NCBI GenBank assembly: GCA_002110485.1
Contig: MOWL01000045.1
Span: 1,550,001-1,614,000 of the forward strand
Length of the DNA: 64,000 nt
Source of the DNA: Emergomyces orientalis
Taxonomy: Eukaryota; Ascomycota; Eurotiomycetes; Onygenales; Ajellomycetaceae
Direction of reading: 5' to 3'
Positions 9,920 to 22,874 of the stretch are shown one piece after another. Position 1 is the stretch's first letter. Each line of letters begins with the position of its first letter. Under the pieces are notes generated by a model. The model ran no database searches. It had not been told where the DNA came from and was given only the letters and a program-made list of their open reading frames with translations. A program made the position numbers and the translations under genes.

Positions 9920-11057
9920 TCATAAAATGACACAGCATGATCCTCTATCCTTTTCAAAGGTTAGAAGGGCTGCGCGAGTTGCAGCTTCGAAAACGTCATC
10001 GACACCTTCGCCGGTAAGGGATGAACATTCTAAATATTTTCTTGCTCCGACCTGCGCCGCGGTATCATGACCCTCTTTGGGAGAAACGAAACGTAAGGAT
10101 TTCTTTCTCATTTCTTCAATGGCAAAAGGATCTTCGCGCAGATCTTTCTTCAGGCCCACAAGTATAATTGGCACATCAGGGCAGCGCTCATTTGCTTCTT
10201 CAACCCACTATATCGTATCACGTTATTAGCAAATAGCGAAAATCAAACGTCTAGATTAAGCATCTTTGGTGTTCTCAGCAGGAACGCAGGAACTTACCTT
10301 GTTTCGAACGTTCTCGAGAGAATCTGGCGTGTCTACCGCAAACCCAATTAGGAGGACATGAGCTTTTGAATATGCTAGTGGGCGCAAACGTTCGTAGTCT
10401 TCTTGCCCCGCAGTATCCCACAGAGCCAGCTGGACCGATCGACCGTCTACGCGACAATCTGTGACATAGTTTTCAAACACGGTAGGGACCTTTTCGAATG
10501 TGATCTATCGTTAGTGGTCATGGTGGCCAAAAGGATCACGTACACTTGATATATAGTGGTATACACTCACATAATGCTGGATTTGATAGATTAGTTAGCC
10601 TCCAAGGTCACTATATTAAATCTGATAGAGCAGCGAAACTACTTACTGTTGGAAAATAACCAAGGGTAAACACGCTCAAAAGACTCGTCTTGCCGCACGC
10701 ACCATCGCCTATTATCACCAGTTTCCTGGATAACGTTTTATCAGTTCAGTAGATCAAATGTTGGCACAAGGCTGCAAAGACTACCGCTCCACTCCAGCAC
10801 AGAGGAATGCCACTATAACCGCAGGTATAATTCCATAAAATTTGATGCCCCATCCACGACCTCAAAATAAAAGAAGGAAAAAAGGGAAAAGAAAAAAAGA
10901 AAAAAAAGGGAAAAAGAAAAAAACCAAAATTAAATTAAAAATATAATTCAAACAATATTTGACCCCAGGATTCAAAGGATCCATTATCCACATACCTTCT
11001 CATAACATTGTCTGTCTGTTGTTGCTGCTGCTGCTGCTGTTGTTGTTGTTGTGCCAT
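9920..11057 (-). CDS. RHO2: Rho-family GTPase Rho2
   Basis: Five exons on the minus strand: 10996-11057, 10647-10725, 10571-10576 (only 6 nt, encoding His-Tyr), 10298-10489 and 9920-10207, giving 208 aa. Visible motifs are the P-loop GDGACGKT, switch I FPTHYVPTVFENY, switch II DTAGQEDYERLRP, LKKD in place of the usual N/TKxD, and the CaaX box CVIL, predicting geranylgeranylation; the preceding Cys may be palmitoylated. The DNVMRRKLVIIGDG start and VTDCRVDGRSVQLALWDTAG match Rho2 rather than Rho1 or Cdc42. Rho2 signals to the cell-wall integrity pathway (protein kinase C and alpha-glucan synthesis in fission yeast). It starts MA followed by twelve Gln (CAA/CAG), unusual for the family. It is divergent from NST1. 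Confidence 0.93.
11016..11051 (-). repeat. CAA/CAG trinucleotide repeat encoding poly-Gln at the Rho2 N-terminus
   Basis: Twelve consecutive Gln codons on the minus strand, in the order 4 CAA, 5 CAG, 2 CAA, 1 CAG, directly after Met-Ala. Interrupted codon use lowers but does not remove slippage potential. Confidence 0.9.
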
Positions 11058-12409
11058 TGTTTGTAAAAGTCTGGATTTGCCGAACCAGAAACCAGCAAAT
11101 GACTAAACCAAAACGCTTGATATATATCCTCCCTTTCGTCTTCCAAGGAATGTTTTATTTAAGAATTCTAACAAGGGCGGAGTCAGGTTGGTAAACCGTG
11201 ATGAAGGGTGTTAAGGATGAAGGGCAACCAGGCTGGGCGGAAAAGTAGGCCAGCTGGACGCAATATATTCGGGAGTCGAGTGAAGATGACGGAACGCCAG
11301 TCGTTTAACAGGCACACAGAACCACGAACTTCGTTGCGGAGAAGCTGTTGGCAACGAGAACAGACCAGCTGCCCGTGTGTGGAATGGACGCCAAAGTCAG
11401 ATAGGCCGATGGGTTGATAGGGCGAAGGTTGGGAATGGGGATGAAGACGAGTCGAGAGAACGCCTTTCAAAATGGACGTTATAACGTCAGTAGTTTTCAC
11501 CCAAAGCCAACGGTACAGAATATATACCCCGCGGACGTGGTGATAACGCGGGATTGCCGTTGATGGTCTCGGAGAATTTATGGCGGTAGATGTTGAAAGT
11601 AGGGAGTAGTAGGTTCGGCCAGGGAGTGAGCGAGCGGGCTGGGGATGAGTGTTTAGATAGATGATCTCGAATCGCATGGATGTCTCTGATTCTTGATAAG
11701 CGCTATGAACGGGTCCTGTAAATAGTTTCAGGGGAAAAAGGGAAAAGAGAGTTGGAAAATGAACCAACTCATAAGACAGGATATACACCGATTAACAAGA
11801 TACATATATCATTCCCCATAATCCATCTATACGATATCCTTTTTTCGGCTTCTCAGGTTCACCATGTCTCTCGAATATCAGCCGCGTACGGTATTGTAAT
11901 TGCCTCGTATGGGTGACCCTTGGGTGCTTCCTAAAAAGGCCTAGCAGATCTCGCCTACGGCGTCTATTTATAGGTCACGTGGATTCCGCCTCAAACCACC
12001 CAGAAGGGCAGAACATTCCATCGTGATGATGATGCTGTTGGAGCCATATCTCTAACCGCTCAAGCCTGCCCGATCCCAACCAGCACAACAGCAGATCGAT
12101 GTCGGGCCTTGATCTGCCCTAATCTATCTGCCAAGGACTTGGTCGCTTTACCCCAATTCTTCACCACTACTTCTCCCTCCTCCTTTCCCTAATTCTCTGA
12201 CTTTAGCTCAGTTCTTCCCCCCTCCAGTCTCCTCCACCATCCAACTGCTCGGCATCTCTGCCGCCGGAGTCTTTATTTCACGTCCCATTCACCCAGAGCG
12301 GGCTACGTAGCACCTGAGTCTACCTATCCGTAGTACTTTTCCCGCCCTCCCCCTCCCCATAAGCTCATCCATCGATTCAGTCTGACAATCTTCTTGACCA
12401 GATAGCACC
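11058..12409. promoter_or_regulatory. Divergent promoter region between RHO2 and NST1
   Basis: No gene is supported, although a 201-codon minus-strand open frame crosses it. The NST1 side (12150-12300) is pyrimidine-rich (CTCC/TCTC), typical of fungal promoters near transcription starts. The sequence GTCACGTGG lies near 11965-11975. Both genes probably have long 5' leaders here. Confidence 0.5.
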
Positions 12410-15400
12410 ATGCCGTCCAACCCAAAGCGCGCGGCGCAGTCGCCAACAACCATATCCAAACAGCCAACCGCTACAAACACATCTAAATCTATTCCGTCCA
12501 GATCGCCACCTCCAGCAGCTAGCAGCAAAGAAACTGCCATTGAAGCAAAGCAACACAGCGGCTCCAACACGGCGTCTTTTGCGAAACCGAATTCAGATAC
12601 AGCTGCGAATCACACAGTTGCAAACCACGTTGCTCCAACAACCGCGGCTGGTGTGAACCGGAAAAAGCAGAAGAGAAGACAGAAACAAGCGGCACGCCTA
12701 GCTGCAGAGCAGCAGCTTAAAGGTGAATATCACCCGCCAGATACCATCAACCAGAATGGTTACACCCGTAACACACATTGGGATGACTCTGATGTCCCAC
12801 TCGGTTCGAAACAATACTCCTCTCCTCACCACAACCAAAATTATTTCGACTCTCATCTCGACGATCCAAACCACTATGATCCTGCCGAAAACGACGATCT
12901 CTACTCTACCGACGACGAGGGTCACCTTTACGCGCAGCCGCATGCTCAAACCCACCCCGATAGGCGTAGTATAGATCAGCATTCTGAAGCCAGTGGAAGC
13001 AAATCCAAGAAGAAGAAAGGTAAAAAGCATCGATCTACCTCCCACGTAGCCGATGAAAGTTCAACGTCACTATCAACCCCACCCGCTTCTACTTCGCGAC
13101 CAGCCCCGCCACCTCCGCCTCCGCTATCTAACGCCGCACTTCGATCCGCGCATAAGATATCGAAGGACAGGATATGGAATACATCGACCCAGGAAGAACG
13201 GGAAAATATCAAAGAATTTTGGCTTCAGCTGGGTGAAGAGGAACGAAGATCGCTAGTAAAGGTCGAAAAGGAGGCTGTTTTGCGGAAGATGAAAGAGCAA
13301 CAAAAACATTCATGCAGTTGCACTGTATGTGGGAGGAAACGGACGGCTATTGAGGAAGAGTTGGAAGTTCTGTACGATGCTTACTACGAAGAGCTGGAGC
13401 AGTACGCTAACCACAGCCAATCCTCCTTCGAGAACGGTGGCCCAATTGTCCCTCCCCGACTATATCAACCACCGCTTCGCCCACTAGATAGGCATTCCCA
13501 CCTATCGAATAACCAACACCCGCCGAGGGGGAGAGTTCAGGAATTGCCTGACGATGACGAGGACCTAGACGAGGACTACGACGAAGATGACGAAGAAGAT
13601 GAACCTTACAGCGACGATGAGCTTGAAGAGGCTACTCGAAATAGTAGGGCTGATTTCTTCGCCTTTGGAAACAGTTTGACGGTTAAAGGTGGGTTCACTT
13701 ATTATATGACATGTGCACTGATGAATACGACTAACCTTTCGTAGACGGTATTCTCACTGTTGCGGATGATTTGCTAAAAAACGACGGCAAGCATTTTATT
13801 GATATGATGGAACAATTAGCCGAACGGCGAATGCAGCGCGAGGAAGACACGCAATACGCTGCAGCGTCTGCCGCACATCAATCTCTACATGCTGGACATA
13901 ATCACGGACCTCCCCTCGACGAAGAAGATTATGATGATGATGAAGACGATGACTACGATAGTCAGGATGATGAGGACTACGAGGAGGATGAGATGGTTTG
14001 TGTGAACATAATGTTTGGTTTTAGATATTCGTTGCTAATTCTCCCTTACAACGTAGGATGCAATGACGGAAGAGCAGCGAATGGAAGAAGGAAGACGAAT
14101 GTTTCAAATATTCGCAGCTCGTATGTTTGAACAGCGTGTTCTAACTGCATATCGAGAAAAGGTCGCCCACGAACGCCAACTGAAGCTTATTGAGGAGCTA
14201 GAAGAGGAAAACAGGTTAGACGTTCAACGCGAGGCAAAGAAGGCAAGAGAAGCTCAGAAGAGAAAGGATAAGAAGAGACAACAGAAACAAGCCAAGGAAG
14301 AGGAGAAGGCGAGGAAAGAGGCGGAAAGGGCAGCTGAAGCCGCTGCTGCGAAAGCTATCGAGGAAAAGAAGCTGGAAGAACAACGGCGAAAGAAAGAGGA
14401 ACAAAGAAAGAAGCGAGAGGCGGAGAAAAGGGCCCAAGAAGAGGAACGTATACGAAAAGAAGCTGAAAAACAGAAACGTATTCAGGAGGAACGTGAACGT
14501 CAAGCTGAGGTAGAACGGAAGCAAAGGGAGCAGAAGGAGCGAGAAAAGAAGAAGCGAGAGGAGGCAAAGAAAAAGGAGCGCGAGGAGCGAGAAGCGAAAG
14601 AGAGGGAGCTTCGAGAGAAGAAAGCAAAGGAGGAACAAGAACGTAAGGCCCGGGAAGAGCAAGCTAAGCTTGAGAAAGAAGCAGCTCTCAAGGCCGAACG
14701 CGAGAGCAAAGAGCGCGCCAAACGTGAAGAACAAGCCGCGCAGGCTGCGCAAGCGGCCACTGCTCAAGCTGCCAAACGAATATCCCAGTCAGGGCCGACA
14801 TATCTTCCTCCAGGTCTTCAACATCCTCATGGGCCATCAGCGCTGCAGTCGCCACATTTTCAGGTTGCTACACCGGTTGTACCGAAAGCCCCGACTCCGG
14901 TTCGTCCTCGTCAAACATCCCAACAAGGGTCCCATGCTTCTTCTCCCAGATCTCAACCCGCCGGAACAGATACATCACACACCTCTGTTTCCCCTGGAAA
15001 TGCCGGCGTGTCGCAGTCATCAGGCTCCTCGAGTTCGGTTTCCGCTAAGTCCTATGGCCCGACTCCGATGCTCCATCACCCTCAGCCCTCTGCTCCTATG
15101 TCACCTTTGGGCGGACCGGGCCGCAGCCCTCATTCTTTGGGCTTTAACTCTATGCCTGCACTGAATGGAATACCCTCTAGCCTCGCAGGGTTACCGGGAA
15201 TGACATCCCGTATCCCGTTGGGCCACGAAATGCCTATGTATCCTAACCAACAGGGACCCCTGGGAGGACAATTCAGAGGTTTCCCTTCCCCAGATTGTAT
15301 ACCAATGGCTCCAGGAATAAATGGCACTCGCCCGATGATCCCAGGCCGAGGCTTCCCTCTAGATACTGGACACGGTCTACCGTTTCCTTCACAACCTCTA

Positions 15401-16511
15401 GGACCCGGTCCGATCTCGTCGTCACAGCAACCTCAGATACCCCGGGAAACAGGACGTGGACAAACACACTCGAGACAAGCGTCAGCATCCTTTGAAAGAA
15501 GCCCCCTGGAAAATCTGCCCCAGAATCTGCCGATATCCCGACCAGCCCCTATTCAGCGCCCCGCTAGTACTACCCCTCATGATACCCCACGAAACGAATC
15601 GAAGCCCGGACAGTCAGATATTGACGACTTGAGCGCTCAGCTTGGCAGTAGTGCTCTTCTCGACGATACTGATGTGCCTTTGACTTCCAGCTTATCTCAA
15701 CCTATACCCACAGGTTCTCTTCCTGGCGCCCCTGGAGCTGGGAGAATGGGATTTGGAACGTCGCCATTATTTTCCGAACCCCTTGGCTGTAAGTTGATAT
15801 TTTGCTACCATTTGAATCTACACTACCTTCCGTTACTAACAAGTCATTCAGCCAAGCATCCAAATTTCCCACTTGGCGCTGCGGGTTCAGGTAATACATG
15901 GGGCTCACAAGCACCATTTGGGGCTCCCGGATTCCCAGCAGCAACTTCTTGGGGTTCGGGACCAGGTTCAGGTTAGTTTATCTTAACAGGGGATTAATAA
16001 TATATCTTACTGACTTGTTGATATAGGATCTGGGTGGTCGAACAATGCGTTCGGTATCATAGGCGTAACACGACCTCACACTTCGCGGCCTGTTACGATT
16101 CGTTTGTTGGTGGCACAGGCTTGTAAGCAGCTAAATGCAACCAGTCCAACAAAAGGCAATTCAGGCTTCCATAACGTGAACCATGTATTGCGACAAGTTG
16201 AACAATTAAACCCACCGAATGAGCCTCAAATCACACTTAACGAACTGTTGGATATCTGTGATACGGAAGGTAACCCGCAAAATGGTGGTGGCTCCTTTGC
16301 CATCAAAACGGAAGGGACGCGCGGCACTTTCGTCAAGTTTGAGCCGGATAACAATAGCATGCCACCAGGTCCCAGAGGAAGCATTGCACCAGGGGATATC
16401 GGCAGTCCCATCCCAGGCAGTAGCAATCTAGCACTTGGTGGCATCGGCGCAGCGAGCGGTTCGAGACAATTTCCAGCCCCTTCGAATATGTCTCCGCCGA
16501 CCGGATTCTGA
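12410..16511 (+). CDS. NST1: Stress response protein Nst1
   Basis: Five exons, 12410-13688, 13745-13995, 14057-15788, 15852-15971 and 16027-16511, with GT-AG junctions in consistent phase, encode about 1288 aa. The order along the protein is: a Ser/Thr/Pro-rich head with a basic KKK segment; the conserved block RIWNTSTQEERENIKEFWLQ through GEEERRSLVKVEKEAVLRKM with CSCTVCGRKR; a long acidic D/E tract; EEQRMEEGRRMFQIFAARMF; about 230 residues of highly charged K/E/R coiled coil (14200-14760); then a Pro/Gly/Ser-rich tail. This layout is diagnostic of fungal Nst1. In yeast, NST1 affects salt tolerance and interacts with splicing factor Msl1; the biochemical role is unknown. The CxCxxC-type cysteines may bind metal (inference). 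Confidence 0.93.
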
Positions 16512-19087
16512 AGCTAGTGTCCATTCTATTTAGTATTTCCACCTCGGGGTGGGCTCATGTATAATCTTCATGAAAAGCTGTTAAAAACTCGCTTTATTCT
16601 CTTCCGCAGTACCTCTGAGCTGAGTATACAATGACCTTAGCTCTCACTGTCTCCCTAACTCTCTATCCTCTCTCACGAAAAACACCCCCATTTCCCTTCG
16701 GTTAACCATTTCCTCAACATCGATACGATCAACCAACACGTCATCCGTTCTTCCTTCTCCTCCGTTATTGTTAACCTCCGACCACTAACTTCTTTCCGCT
16801 TCTTGTTTCGCTCTATTCTGCTATCCCTTTTTTTTCCTCTTTCGTCTCATTTTAATGATCCGGTCTTTGTTCTCCATGGTTTGCCTTTTTTTTTCCACTT
16901 TTTTCACTTTTTTTTTCCCTACGTGTCGCTGCCTGAGGTACAGCTTTCATGTACTGCACCACACAGCCAGGAAGGCACATTATTCAGGCAGGCAGGCGGG
17001 CAGGTTATGTATGGCAGCTGGCAAGCTGTTAGGGTATCTATTGTTTTCCCATTGATTAATTGTTTGATTGCGTGCTTGATTGTCCAATTGTGGCTTTGGT
17101 GAAACCTGCAACAGATTATGGGCGTTCCAGAATTGAACTTCATTTTGCTTTACATTTTACTTTTCGCCTCAAACTGACTGTTTTATGCATTCTCCCTTTT
17201 TCATGAATAAGTAATGTTGGGAGTGAAATGGACAGTGAAATTTTCTGTGCGGCGCGCATGCATGTATGAAGGCGCCATTTAACAACCCCCATTACCTAGT
17301 GGCTCTAGGGGTTGGTAAACGGAAGTCGGAGTAGATGACATCTAGTATAAAGGGAAGGCAACAGCAGGGCGTTCAATAATGGACATGTCTGTCTCCACGC
17401 AGGACTAGAAAATCATTTCCATTCCCATATATTACTATTACCATATATCAGAAGTAGCCACCTGGTGGAGAGCAGTTCAATAGAGGAAGGAACGGGATGT
17501 TCCCAAAGCGGAATTAAGAGCCGCAAACGAAACCTATAAACAACACCCCCCCCCCCCAACCTCCTCCTCCTCCTCCTCCTCTCTTCAACCTCTCCTAACT
17601 TCTTGTTTTCTTCCCTCTTCTCCTCTCCCTCTCCTCCCCATCATAATTGTCAGGAGTATCATCCTGACTGCTGACTGTGACCGCCTTCGCACAGCGACAA
17701 ACGCTCCGTCGGAGCACTTGCTACTCTGGGCAACAGCGCATTCTTACGGGAAGTCAGAGGAATATCAGTGATGGATAAACTGCTCACTGCTTTCTGCTTA
17801 CTGCTTGATACTTGGTATTAAGCACTGTGATACAGATAAGATAGGTAGGTAGCTCTACAGTTTAACGTGCCAGCGTGGTGTGGGGGGGTGCTCAATCCTA
17901 ATCAAGTCTGAAGGGTGTCCTGTAGCCTACCAATGCAGGTATGGAGTGATAGCCCTCGTTTTTGTGTATGTCTATCATTTTGGCAGCCGTGTACCGTAGT
18001 GCAATGAAATAAAATAGCTTCCATATAGCTACAGAATGAAAGCTATGCAGTGATTCACTCAGGGGGTTTCTATATGGCCGACTGTCTTGAGGGAAGAAAC
18101 TTCATCTTTCGACCCCCAGAAGTAGCGCGCGTAAAATACAAAACGACTTGATACTAGAGGGCAGACAGGGGATAGTGGAAAGTGAGAATGGCCATATAAA
18201 CCAAGAATTTCATTCCAAGTTACACTCCGGTCTCTCGATTCTATCATTACCATTCATTACTCGAGGTAAATTACCCCTATCTCTCTGTTGCTGCGCTATG
18301 CATGGACGTGGGGCCTGGGAATAACCGACCTTGCCAAACATCCACGCGAGAGGAGTAGTAACTCGTGACAGAGTGCCAGGGAGAGGGGGTGGTGGTGGTG
18401 GTTGGGCTAGTACAATATAAATATCCCCCAGCAGATGATGCCTGATCAAACCCTCTCTCAAGCCCTTCCCCTGCACATCCTCACCGACGCCAACCGATGG
18501 CAGATTAGGTGTTCCCGACTGATAGTCCCCACCGACCCCACAATAGTTGTTGATATTATATTCGCGCCTCTTCGTTTTGAAATGGCACGTTTTTGGGGTC
18601 TTTTTTTTTTTTTTTTTTGTATATAGTTTTCGTTAGGTTTACGGGGAGGAAATACGATGGAGGGCCCTCCCCTCCCCCCCCCTTTCCGAAACAGAAACAA
18701 GAAGGATATGATGACACAAATTGATGGGTTGGGAAATAGAAGGTAGCTGTTAGGCGTACAAAATAAAAAATAATAAAAGATGGTAGCGGGCAGCAAATAA
18801 TGCGGTATTAATAGTAAATGAAAGGGAGACAACTAATAACTCCCCATGGCTTAAAAACTAACGAATGGAAATGAAAAATTTAATCTGGTATGACACACAC
18901 GCCCGAGGCCGACCCAGGTGCTCGAAGAGGGCTAGAGAGGGCAAAGAGGAAAAGGTAAAGAAGTAATTGGGACCCAGATACATATTTCATCTATTTCATG
19001 TACAAAAATGGTAGCAGCCCCCGCAAAAAGAGTGGGAGAGGGAGATTTTTAAGGAAACCAGAATTCTCAAAAAAAAAACAGAAAAAA
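16512..19087. other. Convergent intergenic region (NST1 / VPS35), 2.6 kb
   Basis: No gene is supported on either strand. Low-complexity tracts include a CCT repeat near 17563-17581, a C run near 17546-17557, an 18-T run at 18601-18618, and GGT repeats near 18390-18402. The size is larger than needed for two 3' UTRs, so an unrecognised non-coding RNA is possible, but nothing in the sequence shows one. Confidence 0.4.
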
Positions 19088-22000
19088 TTATACCCTCGGC
19101 TCCGTCACAACACCCTCATAATCTCGCGACTTGATATAATCCAGAGTCCGCTGGAAATGGCGCTTCGGGTTATCAAGACTGGAGTTCGGCACGCCGTCAT
19201 TCTGGTTTGTGGAGAGGTTCGAGTGGATGAGTTCTATGAGCCCGTTTAGGTATTTGGTCGTCACGGTCTCGTTTCCTTGATCGAAATAATATAGATAGCG
19301 ATTAAGAATTTCGACAAAAAGCTCTACCGATACTGCTGTGTCCATGCATGCGTCCGCGACACGTAGAGCTCTTTGGAGGCATTCGAGTACGCGTTTGCCA
19401 TCACGATAAAGCTATACGAATAATATATCTTGTCAATCATCACACACCAACAATTGGGTAAAAGGATAAATAATAAAAAGGCGTCGGGTGGATCTGGAAT
19501 ATTGGCTCTTACATCTTTCGCGTCCTCTTCCCCTTTCGGTTGGTTTTCAACCGCCCACCAAAGATGGCTTGCTAGGTACACCGCACGGCACTGATCTGGC
19601 TTCTTCAGCAACTTGCTACCATGCAGCGCAGCCTTGGTGATTAGGGTATCGTAATTTTCTTTTCCAAATCCCCTCGTTCCGTGCAATGCGCTCGCCAGAA
19701 TGCAGACAGCTTGGAACTGCGCTCGTGAATCACTTATGGAATCCTCGTAGATAGTAAATGCTTGTGCGAAAAATTCGTAGCTGAATTCCTCGAAGTGAGC
19801 TTGGTCTGCCACTTGGCCACAAAGGACGAAGAGACGAAGAGACAACTCAGCGCATCCGGGATTTACGCGTTGATATAAATTACTGATGCACTGGTGCATG
19901 AATCGGTAGAGTGTGGAGGATTGAGCTTGCCAGTTATCATCATAATGTTCGCGCAGCTTATATTTTCGGGCTAGCTTCAACGAGGAAGTAATTATAGCAG
20001 GGGTAGTATATCGAATACGTTCGTTTCCTTCTGAATAAGCTTTACGGGTCTCTTGCAGAAGCTTTTTGATAGTTAGCATAGAGATTACGAATTGACAAGA
20101 ACAACACTCACCTTGAGCTGAGTGTCATTATCCGGGCCTTGGATGAAATGGACGATTCGTGCAAGCCATCCCTGTTCCTCAATTGTCTCTTCCGTCTCTC
20201 CTGCTCGCCGTTGTTGCTGAACACCGGGATAGCCAACAGGTTGCTGCATGCCCTCTTTTATTAGGACTCTCAATATCTGTAACACACCATCGAGATGTTC
20301 TGATGTCGAAATTATTGTTCGGTTTCTTAAAATTCCCCGAGCAATCTCACCAGCAACAGCTCTCCGCGTGGGGTATGATTGAGCAGCAAAAAGTGGGATG
20401 TAATTGGGGAGTGAAAGTGCTGTAAAAATGGAAACATATGTACGGATCGGCGCAAGGAGAAGATTTAGGAGGTTCGACTGCGCAGCACCAGAGTGTAGAT
20501 CAGCACTATCGACATGCTCCAATGTTTTCTTTGTCGCATATTCCAGAACTTGATCCACGTATTCTATACAAGAGGTTAATGACATAACTTGAACAATAAG
20601 GGTTGGAAGAACAAGGACGTTTCAATACCTAATCGCTCGGGGTAAATGTTCCTGTCTCTCGTCAGCCAACGCCAATATCACTGGTGCAAAACCCAACTTA
20701 CAGTGCTAGATTCACTAATGATACCAATAAGGCTATTGTGTCTTGTATCGGAAGGTTTCTTGTTCTGACCAAACTCACAACTTGGTCGAAGAATATTTCA
20801 TAGAGCTTGATATCGACTGGCAATTTGGATTTCGAAGCCCTTTCATCCTCGCCATTGGCAACCGGTGAAGGTTCCTGTCCCACATTTTCTGCGGCATCTG
20901 TTTCCTTGTTGGGTTCTTCTGTTGTGTCGTTCTTATCCTCTCTAGAAGCTTCCGTTTTAGTATCCGGTTTCGTTCCTTCGTCTTCCTTAGCTAATCGCAA
21001 TTTTTCCAGTAATCTAACAGTTGCCTCCTCTTCAGCTTGTTTTTTGCCCTCAGAAGTATCGCTATTGTCTGAGTCCCGTGCCGCATAAGAAGATAACCGG
21101 TCCATTAGACCTATCACAATTTTCTTCATATCGACATGGGGGTTAAGTCTGGCTATAGCGGAGAGTAGGAGATCAAGCGTATGCAGGTGGTATTCATCAG
21201 GGAAGACCTTCGTCATTACTGTAGTTATTCATCAAATCAGTAATCGAAGTTTCGATTTTTTCGACGAAGGGATGCGATCCTCACCTTCCAGCAGATACTC
21301 TTGCGCTAATACATCCCTGCATTGAACAACTTGCTCCAGAAGAGGCTGGATTATTATCGTCTTATAAGTCTCCAAATCTACCAATTGACTCAGCCGCACC
21401 AAGTTGCTTCCAACCAGGAGCTCCAGCTCCTTCCTCTCCTGTGTCCTGAGCTCCCGTTCCCTCGAATGGCCTTGGTGTTGCAGCCTAACCCAAAGTTTAT
21501 TCATCTCCACGAAATTAGTCAAAATGAAACTAATAGAATCCTGTATGTTGCCCTGCGGGCCATCTCCGGAACCAGTGGGTAGATGATCCTTCGCTTGGCC
21601 GGACAGATAATATCTCAGGAATAAGCCACGAATAGGATGCTGGACACCCCTGCTCATTTCCATCATATCCTTCATGATTTCCTTAACCGGCGCATCCTCA
21701 ATGCCCATGTAAACGGTTCCGACGGTGATCATAAGATACAATCGGGGGACGATATTTCCAGCATATTGCACTAGCTCGTACAAATCAGCGAGATGATTGA
21801 CTGGGTGACTTTCTTTGAGGTAGACGGATAGGTGGCGGAGAGCGTCATGAACAGCCATGTACAGCTCGTAGTACTGCTTCGGGCCAAGACTAGGTGTACG
21901 GAGTTCGGAAACCAATGTAGACCTGATATTGGGCGACGTCTGTTAGCAGCGATATCATAGATATAGGGTCCCGCTGTCGTTCGTCGAAGACATGGGACCT

Positions 22001-22161
22001 GTTCCCTTTCCTCCATCTACATACCCGCATTTCAATGCGTCCATGAGCTTTCCAGGAGTCTCCAGACATCTTCGCATCATATGTGCCTGCTGTCGTACGA
22101 CACCAAGGGCGTCCTCGAGCAAACGGCTCTGTTCCTCTGGAACATTGGGCGGGCTTGCCAT
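19088..22161 (-). CDS. VPS35: Retromer core subunit Vps35
   Basis: Seven exons on the minus strand: 22025-22161, 21285-21922, 20702-21218, 20629-20651 (23 nt), 20112-20563, 19513-20061 and 19088-19411, giving 879 aa. The N-terminal region includes the PRLYL motif (in VPRLYLMITVGTVYM) that binds Vps26 in the family. SELRTPSLGPKQYYELYMAV, the block following PDEYHLHTLDLLLSA, and the C-terminal solenoid repeats also match Vps35 from end to end. Vps35 is the scaffold of retromer, which retrieves Vps10-type receptors from endosomes to the Golgi. A Glu/Lys/Asp-rich insert (KKQAEEEATV to ANGEDERASK) sits mid-protein, as an acidic loop. The small exon encodes NIYPERL and is needed to keep frame. It ends with a tail extending past the last helix (YEGVVTEPRV). 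Confidence 0.95.
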
Positions 22162-22874
22162 TGCGGCAGCTGCGGGGCCACTGGGTCCGGAGTCGATTGT
22201 CTAAGCTTGGGAATGTAGACCGGGGAATAATTGCAAAGCCCGGTTTTATGTACTTGGGAATGCGAGTCAATAGTGATTACATCACAAGAAGGCGATGTCC
22301 ATAGATAGTTGTCCTGTCCAGCGGAGTTGGATGGAATGCCTTGCTGTGCTGCCTGGGGTTGAGATGTTTGCTAGAATGTTTGTTCCTGGTGCTGGCTGAC
22401 ACCAACCGACGCTATTCCAGAAAGAGGTTCCACCACCTCCGTTCAAAGTTTAGCCAGACGATGCTCTCGGCTGCAACATTGACAAGTTGACAGTTATATA
22501 AATAAATATCACGGCAATTTGATTCCCTTCCGACTATCAAAGTTACCTAGGTGGCAAGGTATATGCCATTCACTGCTTGTGCCGAATGTGATGTGTATGC
22601 CTCCAACACCACTAGTGTACGTACAAGCATCGAACTCCCACCAGCCCTTCGCTGAACGCCTGGTTGTTATATATGGTTTCACTATATTTGGCCATATATC
22701 TTCGGCCGTGAAAGACCTTTAGGCCTGTGTATCAGACTGTAACACTGTCTGCTTTTATGAAAGCAGGGTAGATTTATAGACATATATATCAAGTGGAACG
22801 GCGCCTACCATCTACCGATTCATTCTTGATCTCCTCCCTCCCTCCCTCCCTCCTAGAACTTAAACCTAAAAAGC
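22162..22874. promoter_or_regulatory. Divergent promoter region (VPS35 / uncharacterised gene)
   Basis: No gene is supported. A CCTCCCTCCC repeat lies at about 22829-22853, just before the next start codon; such pyrimidine tracts are common at fungal transcription starts. Confidence 0.45.

Noticed and set aside
11183..11788. 201-codon minus-strand open frame upstream of RHO2
   Set aside because: No domain, no family resemblance, biased composition; it lies in the RHO2 leader/promoter and competes with no splice evidence.
14216..14767. Leu/Phe-rich minus-strand frame resembling a membrane protein
   Set aside because: Complement of the Lys/Glu coiled-coil codons of NST1 (AAG/GAG read as CTT/CTC); an artefact.
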